Part shown: positions 18,354-27,672 of the stretch, in pieces
How positions within the stretch are numbered: position 1 is the first letter of the stretch
Layout of the letters: each line of letters starts with the position of its first letter
DNA from: a virus
Reading direction: 5' to 3' (one strand)
Length of the DNA stretch: 64,000 bases
Virus record (IMG/VR): IMGVR_UViG_3300042558_003642
Span: 25,367-89,366 of that record
Notes under the pieces: model-generated
What the model was told of the DNA's origin: nothing
What the model saw: only the letters and a program-made list of their open reading frames with translations
The model's database searches: none
Program-made: the position numbers and the translations under genes

Positions 18354-19697
18354 ATGTCACAATACGTAGAAATATCCGATAGTAACTATAGTGGTCAGAC
18401 TGCATTAGTGACATTTAATGCCTTAGAGGGGGGAGTTTATGATTTAGGAGAACAGGTTGTTCCTTTTACATTCTATGGAGATTCAATATCACCTGGATTT
18501 TCGGTGTATGGTGAGTATGTTTTATATTATGTCAGATTCTATAAAACATGTTCCATAAGTGTTTTACCAACCACAACTACAACCACTATTCCAATCACAA
18601 CTACTACAACAATACCTGTAACAACCACTACGACATTAGAACCGATTGTTTGTGATATTGATTATGAATTAAATTTTGTCCCACAAAATACTGAAGTTGA
18701 GTTAACCTCAGTGGTTAGTCCAGGTTCTGTTATCGTTGAATACAATTTAACTTCAAATAATGAATTAGAGTATGATTTAGAAGTTTCATTCACCCAAAGA
18801 TTGGGGGTGTTAATTGGGGATGATATTATAATAAATTCATCTGTCACAATTTATAAAGGAAACCTTACAGGAACTACGTTAATAAATCTTGATTATGATT
18901 ATAACAATTTAAACGATACGTCAGAATTTACTAATTTATTGTTTAATCCATTAGATATTAATATTGGGTTTATATTTTCTTCAGATACCGTTTTTACTCC
19001 CCAAGTAACCTTAACTCCTACACCATCAGTTACTGAAACTAGCACTCCTACTCCTACACCATCAGTTACTGAAACTAGCACTCCTACTCCTACACCATCA
19101 GTTACTGAAACTAGTACACCCACACCTACTCCATCAGTTACTGAAACTAGTACTCCTACACCTACTCCATCAGTTACTGAAACTAGTACACCTACACCTA
19201 CCCCATCAGTTACTGAAACTAGTACACCTACACCTACCCCATCAGTTACTGAAACTAGTACGCCCACTCCTACACCTACCCCATCAGTTACTGAAACTAG
19301 TACGCCCACTCCTACACCTACCCCATCAGTTACTGAAACTAGTACACCTACACCTACCCCATCAGCAAGTGAAATACCTATAAGTGATAACTTTACTTGG
19401 TCATTTGACGACCAAACAGGTTCTGAATTAAATACATATGTAATCTTGCTGAATGGTTCTACAGTCGTTAATACAAACCGTAGTGGTGCAGGTTCATTTA
19501 AAGTTTCGGATAAAAATGGCATTAGAATTATTTTAACAATTAATGATGGGGTTTCAGCAACATCCCAACTTGATGAAGACGGTAGTTTAATATATGATGA
19601 AACTTCTGGAAGAATCCCTGAAACTTTAGATAGTGGGGTTATAAGTATAGTTGGTGGGTCAATTTATGTTGCTACCGGAATTATAACTACCAAATAA
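18354..19697 (+). CDS. Modular fibre-like protein with Pro-Thr repeat stalk
   Basis: 447 residues: the shared N-terminal module (1-72, YSGQTALVTF), a poly-Thr/Ile-Pro linker, a CDIDYELN domain (about 100-215) paralogous to one in the protein at 8808-12767, nine TETSTPTPTPSV-type repeats (about 224-337), and a C-terminal beta-sandwich-like domain with NFTWSFDDQTGSELN. It is probably a virion surface protein whose stalk lifts the C-terminal domain. It starts 3 bases after the protease gene ends. No enzyme motif was seen. Confidence 0.65.
   Translation: MSQYVEISDSNYSGQTALVTFNALEGGVYDLGEQVVPFTFYGDSISPGFSVYGEYVLYYVRFYKTCSISVLPTTTTTTIPITTTTTIPVTTTTTLEPIVCDIDYELNFVPQNTEVELTSVVSPGSVIVEYNLTSNNELEYDLEVSFTQRLGVLIGDDIIINSSVTIYKGNLTGTTLINLDYDYNNLNDTSEFTNLLFNPLDINIGFIFSSDTVFTPQVTLTPTPSVTETSTPTPTPSVTETSTPTPTPSVTETSTPTPTPSVTETSTPTPTPSVTETSTPTPTPSVTETSTPTPTPSVTETSTPTPTPTPSVTETSTPTPTPTPSVTETSTPTPTPSASEIPISDNFTWSFDDQTGSELNTYVILLNGSTVVNTNRSGAGSFKVSDKNGIRIILTINDGVSATSQLDEDGSLIYDETSGRIPETLDSGVISIVGGSIYVATGIITTK
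19023..19364 (+). repeat. 36-bp coding tandem repeat (TETSTPTPTPSV)
   Basis: Nine units centred on ACTGAAACTAGTAC. Units seven and eight carry an extra 6 bases (one more Pro-Thr). The first two units use AGCACTCCTACTCC while the rest use AGTACACCTACACC-type codons, which suggests stepwise expansion. Confidence 0.9.
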
Positions 19698-19710
19698 AAT
19701 ATATAATAAT

Positions 19711-20217
19711 ATGGGAACGATAATTACATTAAAGAGTCAAAATTTTTCAGGTGATGTTGCAAATATTACTTTCCATCCTTTAAGCGGGGGAACTTCTGTT
19801 AACTTAGGAAATCATTTAATACCATATAGTTTTGAATCGGACTATTATTTAGGGACTTATGACCTTTTTTTCTTGGATAAAAACCAAAATTGTGAACTCA
19901 TAATTGAGCCCACAACAACAACTACGACAGAACCACCAACCTTCACTTATTTCACCAGTGCTAGAAGTTGTGAGGTCTGCACTCCAACAGAATGTAGTCA
20001 ATTTTTATCTCAAAGCACGGGTGGTTATATGTTTAATTTTATAACAACAGAACCTATTACATTACCTATCTTGTTAACAATTGACGGATGTTGTATGTTT
20101 ATTGACGTAACAATGGAAATTATAGTTCCTGGATACTCAACATTTAATGTTGACCAAACTCAAATACAATCAGTTAATGGGACAATTTCTGAAGCATGTC
20201 CCCAATGTAATAATTAA
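19711..20217 (+). CDS. Small Cys-rich protein with shared N-terminal module
   Basis: 168 residues. Residues 1-68 repeat the module of the protease gene almost word for word (FSGDVANITF), followed by a TTTTTTEPP linker and a Cys-rich domain with CEVCTPTEC, CC and CPQCN (eight or so cysteines). It could be disulfide-bonded outside the cell or could bind a metal. It is third in the run of proteins with the same anchor and a different cargo. Function unknown; a small host-binding head domain is plausible. Confidence 0.6.
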   Translation: MGTIITLKSQNFSGDVANITFHPLSGGTSVNLGNHLIPYSFESDYYLGTYDLFFLDKNQNCELIIEPTTTTTTEPPTFTYFTSARSCEVCTPTECSQFLSQSTGGYMFNFITTEPITLPILLTIDGCCMFIDVTMEIIVPGYSTFNVDQTQIQSVNGTISEACPQCNN

Positions 20218-20224
20218 AAAATAA

Positions 20225-20232
20225 TATTTATA
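20225..20232 (+). promoter_or_regulatory. Late-type TATTTATA element
   Basis: Sits 39 bases before the ATG of the GT60-like gene at 20272 and would make the glycan cluster a late transcript. Confidence 0.4.
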
Positions 20233-20271
20233 TTTTACTACTTTAGTTTAAGTTTTTAAAAAACTATAGTT

Positions 20272-21522
20272 ATGAAAATTTTTATACAGATTGCGTCATA
20301 TCGTGACCCGCAACTTATTCCAACAATTAAATCTGCTATTGAAAACGCCAAAAACCCAAAGAATCTAAGATTCGGTATTGCTAGACAATTTCATCCCGAC
20401 GATAAGTTTGATGATTTGTCAGAATATAAAAAAGATAGACGATTCAGAATTTTAGACATACCCCACAATGAATCTCAAGGAGCTTGTTGGGCGAGAAACT
20501 TAATCCAACAACTTTATAAAAAAGAAGAATATACACTTCAAATTGATTCTCATATGAGATTTGAAAAGAATTGGGATGAGATGTGTATTAATATGATTAC
20601 CGACTTACAGGCTAAAGGTCATGAAAAACCTTTATTAACGGGATATGTTCCATCATTTGACCCTGATAACGACCCATCATCTCGTGTTAAAGAACCTTGG
20701 AGAATGGTGTTTGATAGGTTTATTCCTGAAGGAGCAATCTTCTTTTTACCTGAGGTAATACCTGGTCATAGAAATGTAAAAAGACCTGTTAATGCAAGAT
20801 TTTATTCCGCACATTTTTGTTTCACGTTAGGTGAGTTCGCAAAAGAAGTCCAACATGACCCATTATACTATTTTCACGGGGAAGAGATTTCAATTGCGGT
20901 TAGAGCGTATACTCACGGATATGATTTATTCCACCCTCATAAAATTGTTTGTTGGCACGAATACACAAGAAAGGGTAGAACAAAACAATGGGATGATGAT
21001 AAAGCATGGGTAGAAAAAAATACCAAGTCACATAAAAGAAATAGACAATTATTCTCAATGGATGGTGAAATTTATAATCCTGAAGAATTTGGAACTTTTG
21101 GTTTTGGAACTGAAAGAACCTTAAAGGACTATGAAAAATATGCAGGTATTAGTTTCGGTAAGAGAGCAATTCAACAATACACAATCAATAAACAAGACCC
21201 ACCAAATCCGTATAATTATGAAACTGAAGAAGAGTGGGAAAACAGTTTTAGTAGAGTGTTTAAACATTGTATTGATGTTGGATTTTCACAAGTACCTGAA
21301 ACTGATTATGACTTTTGGGTGGTTGCATTCCATAATGAAAATAATGAAACCATTTTCCGTAAAGATGCCGACATCAATGAAATTAACAGAATGAAAATGG
21401 ACCCAGATGGGTATTGTAAAGTATGGAGAGAATTCCAAACTGCTGACCAACCAAAGTATTGGGTTGTTTGGCCATACTCAAAATCTAAAGGGTGGTGTGA
21501 TAGGATAACTGGAAATTTATAA
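20272..21522 (+). CDS. GT60-like UDP-GlcNAc glycosyltransferase
   Basis: 416 residues. IFIQIASYRDPQLIPTIKSA at the N-terminus, GACWARNLIQQLYKKEEYTL and QIDSHMRFEKNWDE near residues 85-105 (D-x-H metal site) are the signature of the GlcNAc family (Pfam-type 'Glycosyltransferase (GlcNAc)', GT60). In Dictyostelium this family adds GlcNAc to hydroxyproline of Skp1. FHGEEISIAVRAYTHGYD is the acceptor/donor loop. It begins the rightward glycan cluster. The family assignment is strong; the substrate here is unknown. Confidence 0.85.
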   Translation: MKIFIQIASYRDPQLIPTIKSAIENAKNPKNLRFGIARQFHPDDKFDDLSEYKKDRRFRILDIPHNESQGACWARNLIQQLYKKEEYTLQIDSHMRFEKNWDEMCINMITDLQAKGHEKPLLTGYVPSFDPDNDPSSRVKEPWRMVFDRFIPEGAIFFLPEVIPGHRNVKRPVNARFYSAHFCFTLGEFAKEVQHDPLYYFHGEEISIAVRAYTHGYDLFHPHKIVCWHEYTRKGRTKQWDDDKAWVEKNTKSHKRNRQLFSMDGEIYNPEEFGTFGFGTERTLKDYEKYAGISFGKRAIQQYTINKQDPPNPYNYETEEEWENSFSRVFKHCIDVGFSQVPETDYDFWVVAFHNENNETIFRKDADINEINRMKMDPDGYCKVWREFQTADQPKYWVVWPYSKSKGWCDRITGNL

Positions 21523-21525
21523 AAA

Positions 21526-23574
21526 ATGGAATACATTTCACAATTAGGTCAAGATAAGTTTATTGATGAATTTTTTGAAAAAAAACAAAACGGTTTTTTT
21601 ATTGATATTGGTGCAAATGAAGGTGTTGAAATTTCAAACACTTATTTTTTGGAAAAAAATAGAAATTGGAAAGGAATATGTATTGAACCATTACCTATTG
21701 AATTTGAAAAACTTACTAAAAATCGGACATCAATTAATTTGAATTTATGTGTATCAGATTTTAATGGGGAAACTGATTTTACATACATTGAAGGATTTTC
21801 AAACATGCTTTCAGGAATTTCAGATAAGTACAATCAAAATCATAAAGAGAGGATATTACGTGAAGTAGACCACTATGGGGGTAAAATACATAATATTAAT
21901 GTACCAGTTAGAACTTTAGAAAGTATATTAGATGAATATAATGTAACAGAAGTTGATTTTTGTTCAATAGATACTGAAGGTTCTGAGCTTAGTATTGTTA
22001 AGTCAATAAACTTTGATAAAACATTTATCAAAGTTTTTATAATTGAAAACAATTACCAAGAAAGTACAATTGAAGATTTTTTAAAAACTAAAGGATTCTT
22101 TTTATATAAAAAAATTGAGTGGGATGATGTTTTTGTAAATGAAAAATTAATAAAGAAAAAATATATGAAACATTTTTATAATACAATAGATAGTGAAGTT
22201 TGGTTTGACTATCAAAATGTATATAGTTACATGGTTAAAAAATTTCCATCAGGTAGTCATTTTGTAGAAGTTGGTTCTTGGAAGGGAATGAGCTCTTGTT
22301 ACATGGCGGTGGAAATAATTAACTCTGAAAAAGAAATTAAATTTGATTGTGTTGATTTTTGGGAATACACACCAACCCAAAAGGATATCCATAGAAGTAG
22401 TTTTAATAATTTATATGAAATTTTTAAAAAGAATACTAGTCCGGTTTCTCACGTTATAAATGACATAAAGATGTTATCGCATGAGGCGTCAAAATTGTAC
22501 TCTGATGGGACATTAGATTTTATTTATATTGATGGCGCTCACGATTATGACAATGTTAAATTAGATATTGAATCATGGTTTCCAAAATTAAAAATTGGGG
22601 GAATTATTGCAGGTCATAGTTATACTCACCCTCCCGTAAAAACAGCGGTTGATGAATTTTTTGGAATAAAAAATATTAAATTTATACATAATTCTTGGTC
22701 ATTTGAGAAAACAAAATCTGAAATTGATAATAGAGAAGAAATTATTGAAGAAATAATTATTCCATTTGATTATGAAGAAGAATTAAAAAAAGTTAAAAAT
22801 AACATATTAGTATCTGCGATATCTTTTGTTAACACAGTTAAGAAAGGGTCTGAAATATACACAACCTTTGCAAAAAGGTTAATTAAAGATGTTTTAACTA
22901 AAACCCCATACGACATAATGGTATCAACAAACGCCCCTGAATATTTTGAAGAGTACAGTGGTATTGATAGGGTTTTTATTAAACACGAACCATTATATTA
23001 TCATAAAACTCATGTTGGGGCATTCAATCAATTATTAAAATTTTACGCAATAAAGGAAATCAATAAAAAATATGATTGGGTGTTGTATTTGGATTGTGAC
23101 GCCGGACTTACTGAAAAAGTTAATGTTACAGACATTGACAATTATCTATCTTATTTGGACTCAATAAATTTTGATATGTCCGCATTAAGAACACAGGCAA
23201 CCTATGAAGAATCGGAACGAGAGTATATTGCAACAAAAGATAAAAAGTCATTTCCAGTCCCACTGTTTAATAAAAAATTTATGTTTTACGGATTTAATGA
23301 CAAATGGAGAGGTGCTAAATTACCCAGTGAACATATTTTACTAATAAAAAATAATGAAAAATTACCAGTTATGGCACACCATTTTGAAAATTTTTGTTCA
23401 TGGTTTGAAACCCAAGAGCCAAATAATATTATAACCTTTGATATGGAAGCCTTTGAGATTGGTGTGTCGGCACATTTGGCGGGATTTAATATGGATGAAA
23501 TGACATGGGGAAGACAATGTGAAATATTCAAAGTTGGGTTTAACTATAACAATTGGGAAAAAATTAAAGTCTAA
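21526..23574 (+). CDS. Three-domain FkbM methyltransferase / methyltransferase / glycosyltransferase
   Basis: 682 residues in one chain. Domain 1 (1-210) is FkbM-type: FIDIGANEG at 25-33 and SIDTEGSELSIVKS near 146. Domain 2 (214-400) is Methyltransf_24-type: FVEVGSWKGMSS near 243 and FIYIDGAHDYDNVK near 332. Domain 3 (about 425-682) looks GT-A-like, with YDWVLYLDCDAG near 515 providing a D-x-D. Such enzymes O-methylate sugars in glycan pathways. The fusion suggests that sugar transfer and methyl capping occur on the same product. It starts 3 bases after the GT60 gene, so the two are operonic. Confidence 0.78.
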   Translation: MEYISQLGQDKFIDEFFEKKQNGFFIDIGANEGVEISNTYFLEKNRNWKGICIEPLPIEFEKLTKNRTSINLNLCVSDFNGETDFTYIEGFSNMLSGISDKYNQNHKERILREVDHYGGKIHNINVPVRTLESILDEYNVTEVDFCSIDTEGSELSIVKSINFDKTFIKVFIIENNYQESTIEDFLKTKGFFLYKKIEWDDVFVNEKLIKKKYMKHFYNTIDSEVWFDYQNVYSYMVKKFPSGSHFVEVGSWKGMSSCYMAVEIINSEKEIKFDCVDFWEYTPTQKDIHRSSFNNLYEIFKKNTSPVSHVINDIKMLSHEASKLYSDGTLDFIYIDGAHDYDNVKLDIESWFPKLKIGGIIAGHSYTHPPVKTAVDEFFGIKNIKFIHNSWSFEKTKSEIDNREEIIEEIIIPFDYEEELKKVKNNILVSAISFVNTVKKGSEIYTTFAKRLIKDVLTKTPYDIMVSTNAPEYFEEYSGIDRVFIKHEPLYYHKTHVGAFNQLLKFYAIKEINKKYDWVLYLDCDAGLTEKVNVTDIDNYLSYLDSINFDMSALRTQATYEESEREYIATKDKKSFPVPLFNKKFMFYGFNDKWRGAKLPSEHILLIKNNEKLPVMAHHFENFCSWFETQEPNNIITFDMEAFEIGVSAHLAGFNMDEMTWGRQCEIFKVGFNYNNWEKIKV

Positions 23575-24491
23575 TGAAAAAAATTAAAATTTGTTCTAAT
23601 TGGGATACTCCCCAAAATATGACTAAAAGACTCTTGGACCAATTCAAAACCTCAGATGAGGATATTTCTAATATTGAATTTGTTTATGATAATTCTTATG
23701 ACTTAATAATATTCAGTAATTATATAACTGAAGATGTTATTGAAAATAAAGATGCTGTAATATTTTTTCATGAACCAACATGGACTGGAAATCACCAAAA
23801 AAATTTTTTAGGGTTTAAAAATTTAAAAATTTTTGGACATGATAAAAATAAATATAATTCAGAAAGCGAAGTTATTGAAACCCCATCACTCATGTTTTAT
23901 GGAGGTAGAGGACCTCAATCAGAAGGATGGGAATTTTGGAATTTTAAAAATTTAACAAGTAAGGAGTTTAAAAAAAATAAAAAAATATCATCAATTGTTT
24001 CTAAATTGGGTAAAAATAATCACGGATATCCAAATGAATGCTTGTATATTGATAGATATAATTTAATTTATAGATTAAGTGAAAATTGTAATTTCATTGA
24101 TTTTTTTGGATGGGAAGGGGATAAACCAAATTTAAAAGGGTTTATAAACGAAAAAAAAGAAGGAATTGTTGATTATAAATTTTCAATATGTATTGAAAAC
24201 TCTAATGAAAAAAATTATATATCTGAAAAATTTTACGATTGTATTTTAACGGATACCATCCCAATCTATTTTGGTTGTAAAAATATTAAAGAAATATGGT
24301 CATACAACGGGTACATTTTATTAGATAGTATTACCGATTATCAAAAAATTGAAGATATACTTAATTACATTCATACAAATTGCGATTACCTTTATGATGT
24401 TATGTTACCTGAATTAAAAAAAATCAAAGAAGAGTATTTTAATAAAAATAATTTACTAAAGAAAATAAATGATATTGCCGGTAACATATGA
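23574..24491 (+). CDS. GT10-like (alpha-1,3-fucosyltransferase family) enzyme
   Basis: 305 residues. The C-terminal donor domain has FSICIENSNEKNYISEKFYD followed by TDTIPIYFG (from about residue 203), the GT10 signature also seen in bacterial alpha-1,3-fucosyltransferases. VIFFHEPTWTG near residue 62 fits the acceptor half. It probably transfers fucose or a related sugar. Its ATG overlaps the stop of the preceding gene, so translation is coupled. Confidence 0.8.
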   Translation: MKKIKICSNWDTPQNMTKRLLDQFKTSDEDISNIEFVYDNSYDLIIFSNYITEDVIENKDAVIFFHEPTWTGNHQKNFLGFKNLKIFGHDKNKYNSESEVIETPSLMFYGGRGPQSEGWEFWNFKNLTSKEFKKNKKISSIVSKLGKNNHGYPNECLYIDRYNLIYRLSENCNFIDFFGWEGDKPNLKGFINEKKEGIVDYKFSICIENSNEKNYISEKFYDCILTDTIPIYFGCKNIKEIWSYNGYILLDSITDYQKIEDILNYIHTNCDYLYDVMLPELKKIKEEYFNKNNLLKKINDIAGNI

Positions 24492-25291
24492 GATTTAAAA
24501 GACCTATAACTCAAATAAGAATACATCATAGGAACTGTGGTTTTTTTTCAGATTTTTTAGTTATGTTATCCAACATTTATTATGTTAGGAATGAGTTATT
24601 TAATGATTTTCATATTGATTGGAGAACCTCACTATACTCATCAAATAATGAGAACATATATGATAAATATTTTTATCAACACAATGATGAAAACTGTAAT
24701 TACAATAATGTTATAACTAATTTAACAGGGTATAATGCAATATTTGCAAATCATGTATTACATGAAGATGTGAGTGAAATTGAAATATATCGGTCATTAT
24801 CATATGGTAATTTTTTAATGTATAATTACGGTCTACTTGAAGGTGAATTTTTTAAAAATTTTGATAGAAATTACTTCGGTGACCAAAAAATTTTAGGTAT
24901 TCACAGACGGGGTACCGACCACGGACATCATGGTCAATTAATGTCTGACATAACATACTTAAATGAAATTAATAGAGAATTCAAAACAAATAATTACGAT
25001 AAAATTTTTTTAATTACAGACCAATTAAGTTCGTTTGAATTCTTTAAAAAAGAACTTGGTAACTCATTAATTACCACCGACTCAACCATGTCGGATAGCT
25101 CATGTGGTGTTCATTACAGACACGATGTAAGTCCTGAAAAAATCGCCTACGATGCATTAAGAGATTCTTATTTGTTGTCATTAACTGATTATAAATTAGT
25201 GACAAGAAGTAACCTATCAACATTTGCTTTATTATGTAATTTACAAAAAGATAATTTTAGACTAATTGATAAACATATTTTTTACCGATAA
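24488..25291 (+). CDS. O-FucT/alpha-1,6-FucT-like glycosyltransferase
   Basis: 267 residues. LGIHRRGTDHG near residue 137 is the GDP-fucose-binding H-x-R-R-x-D motif of the GT11/GT23/GT65 superfamily. Motif II/III equivalents are IFLITDQLSSFEFF and DALRDSYLLSLTDYKLVTRSNLSTFALL. This suggests a second fucosyl-type transfer. It overlaps the previous stop as ATGA. No GDP-fucose synthesis genes are visible here, so the donor would come from the host or from elsewhere in the genome. Confidence 0.72.
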   Translation: MRFKRPITQIRIHHRNCGFFSDFLVMLSNIYYVRNELFNDFHIDWRTSLYSSNNENIYDKYFYQHNDENCNYNNVITNLTGYNAIFANHVLHEDVSEIEIYRSLSYGNFLMYNYGLLEGEFFKNFDRNYFGDQKILGIHRRGTDHGHHGQLMSDITYLNEINREFKTNNYDKIFLITDQLSSFEFFKKELGNSLITTDSTMSDSSCGVHYRHDVSPEKIAYDALRDSYLLSLTDYKLVTRSNLSTFALLCNLQKDNFRLIDKHIFYR

Positions 25292-25302
25292 AAAATAATA
25301 AG

Positions 25303-27648
25303 ATGAAAAATTATAAAAATATATTTGACACAATATATAAAACTTGGGGATTTGGGGGCGGAGAGAGCCGTTCAGGGCCCGGAAGTACTTTACAGGAAAC
25401 TGAAGTAATACGAGAAAAAATTAAAAATTTAGTTAAGTATAAACGAATTAAATCTGTCGTTGATTTACCTTGCGGCGATTTTAATTGGATGAAAGAAATT
25501 GTTGATTCTTTTGACTCGTACCACGGAGGGGACATTGTGGGCGAATTAATTGTTTCAAATATTGAGAAATATAAAACTAATAAAGTCCAATTTTCAGTAA
25601 TTGATGTTCTTAATGATGAAATACCTAAAGCCGATTTATTAATAGTAAGGGATATTATTGGGCATTACCCAATTGAGGATGGTAAAAAGATAGTTGAAAA
25701 AATCATTAATTCAGGGTGTAAATACCTATTATCAACCACTTGGTATAATGTTTTAGACAGTAAATATTATTTAAAACACGAAAATAGTGATGTAGAATAC
25801 GGTAGATTTTATCCCGTAAATTTAATGAGTGAGCCGTTTAATTTACCTGAACCTGAATTAATTATTGAGGAAGATGTTGTAGTTGATGGGTATAATTTAG
25901 GTAATCGTAAAACACTTGGGTTTTGGAATTTAGAAGATTTAAAAAATAGTAAGTCAAAGAACGAGATTCTTACATTAGTTACAGGTCTGTGGGATTTAAA
26001 TCGGGATTCTTTATCTGAAGGATGGGCTAGACCATTTGAGGAACATTACATTAGAAAATTCAGAGAGTTACTTAAAACTCCACATAATTTAATAATTTAT
26101 GGGGATAGAAATCTTGAGAAAATTGTTAAAGAGTTAAGGAAAGATTATAATACACAATTTATTTACCGAGATTTGGAATGGTTTAAAACCAACGACTATT
26201 TTGATAAAATACAAAAAATAAGAACTGATAAAAATTGGACTGGTTTATCAGGATGGCTCGGGGACTCAACTCAAGCTAAACTTGAAATGTACAACCCGTT
26301 GGTCATGTCAAAAATGTTTTTATTAAATGATGCTAAATTATTAAGTAAATTTAATACTAAAAACATTTATTGGGTTGATGCGGGAATAACTAATACTGTC
26401 AGTATTGATTATTTTACAGATGAATCAATACTAAATAAACTACCTGAAAAATTCTCAAAATTTTCATTTGTTTGTTTTCCTTACGATGCGGTTAATGAGA
26501 TACACGGGTTCAAATACGACGCGATAAATAGATATTCTCAAAATAAAGTTAATAAAGTTGCGAGAGGGGGATTTTTTGGAGGAAATGTTGACACTATTAA
26601 TGAAGTTAATTCAATCTATTATAGATTATTAATTGAAACGTTAAACGAGGGTTTAATGGGAACTGAAGAATCAATCTTCACTATTATGATATATCGTTAT
26701 AATAAACTGATTGAGTACTCCGAAATTGATTCAAACGGATTGATTTATAAGTTTTTTGAAGATTTGAAGAATGACTCAATTGAAGTTAAAACTGAAACTA
26801 CTACTACATTTTCACCCATACAAAAAATGTCTAAAGATTTGAAAGTCGGTTTATACGTCCTTACTTTTAATAGTCCGAAACAATTCAAAACTTTAATTGA
26901 CTCAATGATACAATATGATAGTGACTTTATTAACAAATCTGAAAAGTATCTATTGGATAATTCTACGGACAAAACTACCAAAGTTGTGTATGATAAATTA
27001 TGTGAGGAATATAATTTTACTTACATATCTAAAGGGGAGAATTTAGGTATTTGTGGTGGTAGACAGTACATTGCCGAACATTTTGATAAGACAAAATTAG
27101 ATGCCTATTATTTCTTTGAGGACGATATGTTTTTTTACCCAAAAGAAAATGAGAAATGTAAAAACGGATTTGGTAGAATGGTAAAAAATTTATTTATAAA
27201 ATCCAATGATATCTTGTCAATGAATTCTTTTGATTTCCTTAAATTAAATTTTTCAGAGTTTTATGGAGATAATACAACGCAATGGGCGTGGTATAATGTT
27301 CCACAATCTGTAAGGGAAAAATTTTGGCCAAATTATTCGCAGTTACCAAAAATGGGATTAGACCCAAACGCTCCTAAAACAAAATTTAATAATATTATGT
27401 GTTATCAGGATGTACCATATGCTGATGGTGAGATATATTATTGTAATTGGCCTCAATTGGTTAGTCGTGAAGGTAATAAAAAAATGTTTTTGGATACTAC
27501 TTGGGCATACCCACACGAACAGACGTGGATGTCACATATGTACCAACTAACTAAAGAAGGTAAATTAAATCCTGGAATACTTTTATTAACACCTACGGAA
27601 CATAATAGATTTGACCACTATGAAAGAGAATTAAGAAAAGAATCTTAA
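25303..27648 (+). CDS. Three-domain methyltransferase / HtrL-YibB-like / GT2-like protein
   Basis: 781 residues. Domain 1 (1-215) is a class I methyltransferase: SVVDLPCGDFNWM near 50 and VRDIIGHYP. Domain 2 (about 222-475) resembles HtrL/YibB/WlaTC proteins: LVTGLWDLNRDSLSEGWARP, KLEMYNPLVMSKMF and IYWVDAGI. Domain 3 (about 510-781) is GT-A-like: VGLYVLTFNSPKQFKTLI, GENLGICGGRQYI and YFFEDDMFF near 603 as acidic metal site. This is a natural assembly line for a modified sugar. It closes the glycan cluster. Confidence 0.75.
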   Translation: MKNYKNIFDTIYKTWGFGGGESRSGPGSTLQETEVIREKIKNLVKYKRIKSVVDLPCGDFNWMKEIVDSFDSYHGGDIVGELIVSNIEKYKTNKVQFSVIDVLNDEIPKADLLIVRDIIGHYPIEDGKKIVEKIINSGCKYLLSTTWYNVLDSKYYLKHENSDVEYGRFYPVNLMSEPFNLPEPELIIEEDVVVDGYNLGNRKTLGFWNLEDLKNSKSKNEILTLVTGLWDLNRDSLSEGWARPFEEHYIRKFRELLKTPHNLIIYGDRNLEKIVKELRKDYNTQFIYRDLEWFKTNDYFDKIQKIRTDKNWTGLSGWLGDSTQAKLEMYNPLVMSKMFLLNDAKLLSKFNTKNIYWVDAGITNTVSIDYFTDESILNKLPEKFSKFSFVCFPYDAVNEIHGFKYDAINRYSQNKVNKVARGGFFGGNVDTINEVNSIYYRLLIETLNEGLMGTEESIFTIMIYRYNKLIEYSEIDSNGLIYKFFEDLKNDSIEVKTETTTTFSPIQKMSKDLKVGLYVLTFNSPKQFKTLIDSMIQYDSDFINKSEKYLLDNSTDKTTKVVYDKLCEEYNFTYISKGENLGICGGRQYIAEHFDKTKLDAYYFFEDDMFFYPKENEKCKNGFGRMVKNLFIKSNDILSMNSFDFLKLNFSEFYGDNTTQWAWYNVPQSVREKFWPNYSQLPKMGLDPNAPKTKFNNIMCYQDVPYADGEIYYCNWPQLVSREGNKKMFLDTTWAYPHEQTWMSHMYQLTKEGKLNPGILLLTPTEHNRFDHYERELRKES

Positions 27649-27661
27649 TTGAATTTCGTAG

Positions 27662-27669
27662 TATTTATT
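27662..27669 (+). promoter_or_regulatory. Late-type TATTTATT element
   Basis: Lies 3 bases before the ATG at 27673 and inside the longer TTG-started frame, supporting the later start if it is a true promoter. Confidence 0.4.
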
Positions 27670-27672
27670 GGT

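Noticed and set aside
19023-19364. CRISPR-like array because of 36-bp direct repeats
   Set aside because: There are no spacers; units are contiguous and in frame, encoding TETSTPTPTPSV.
18899-19522. Minus-strand 207-residue frame with repeated GVGVGVLVSVTD
   Set aside because: It is the antisense shadow of the Pro-Thr tandem repeat; low complexity and no upstream signals.
8808-20217. Diversity-generating retroelement driving fibre variation
   Set aside because: No reverse transcriptase or template/variable repeat pair was visible in the window.
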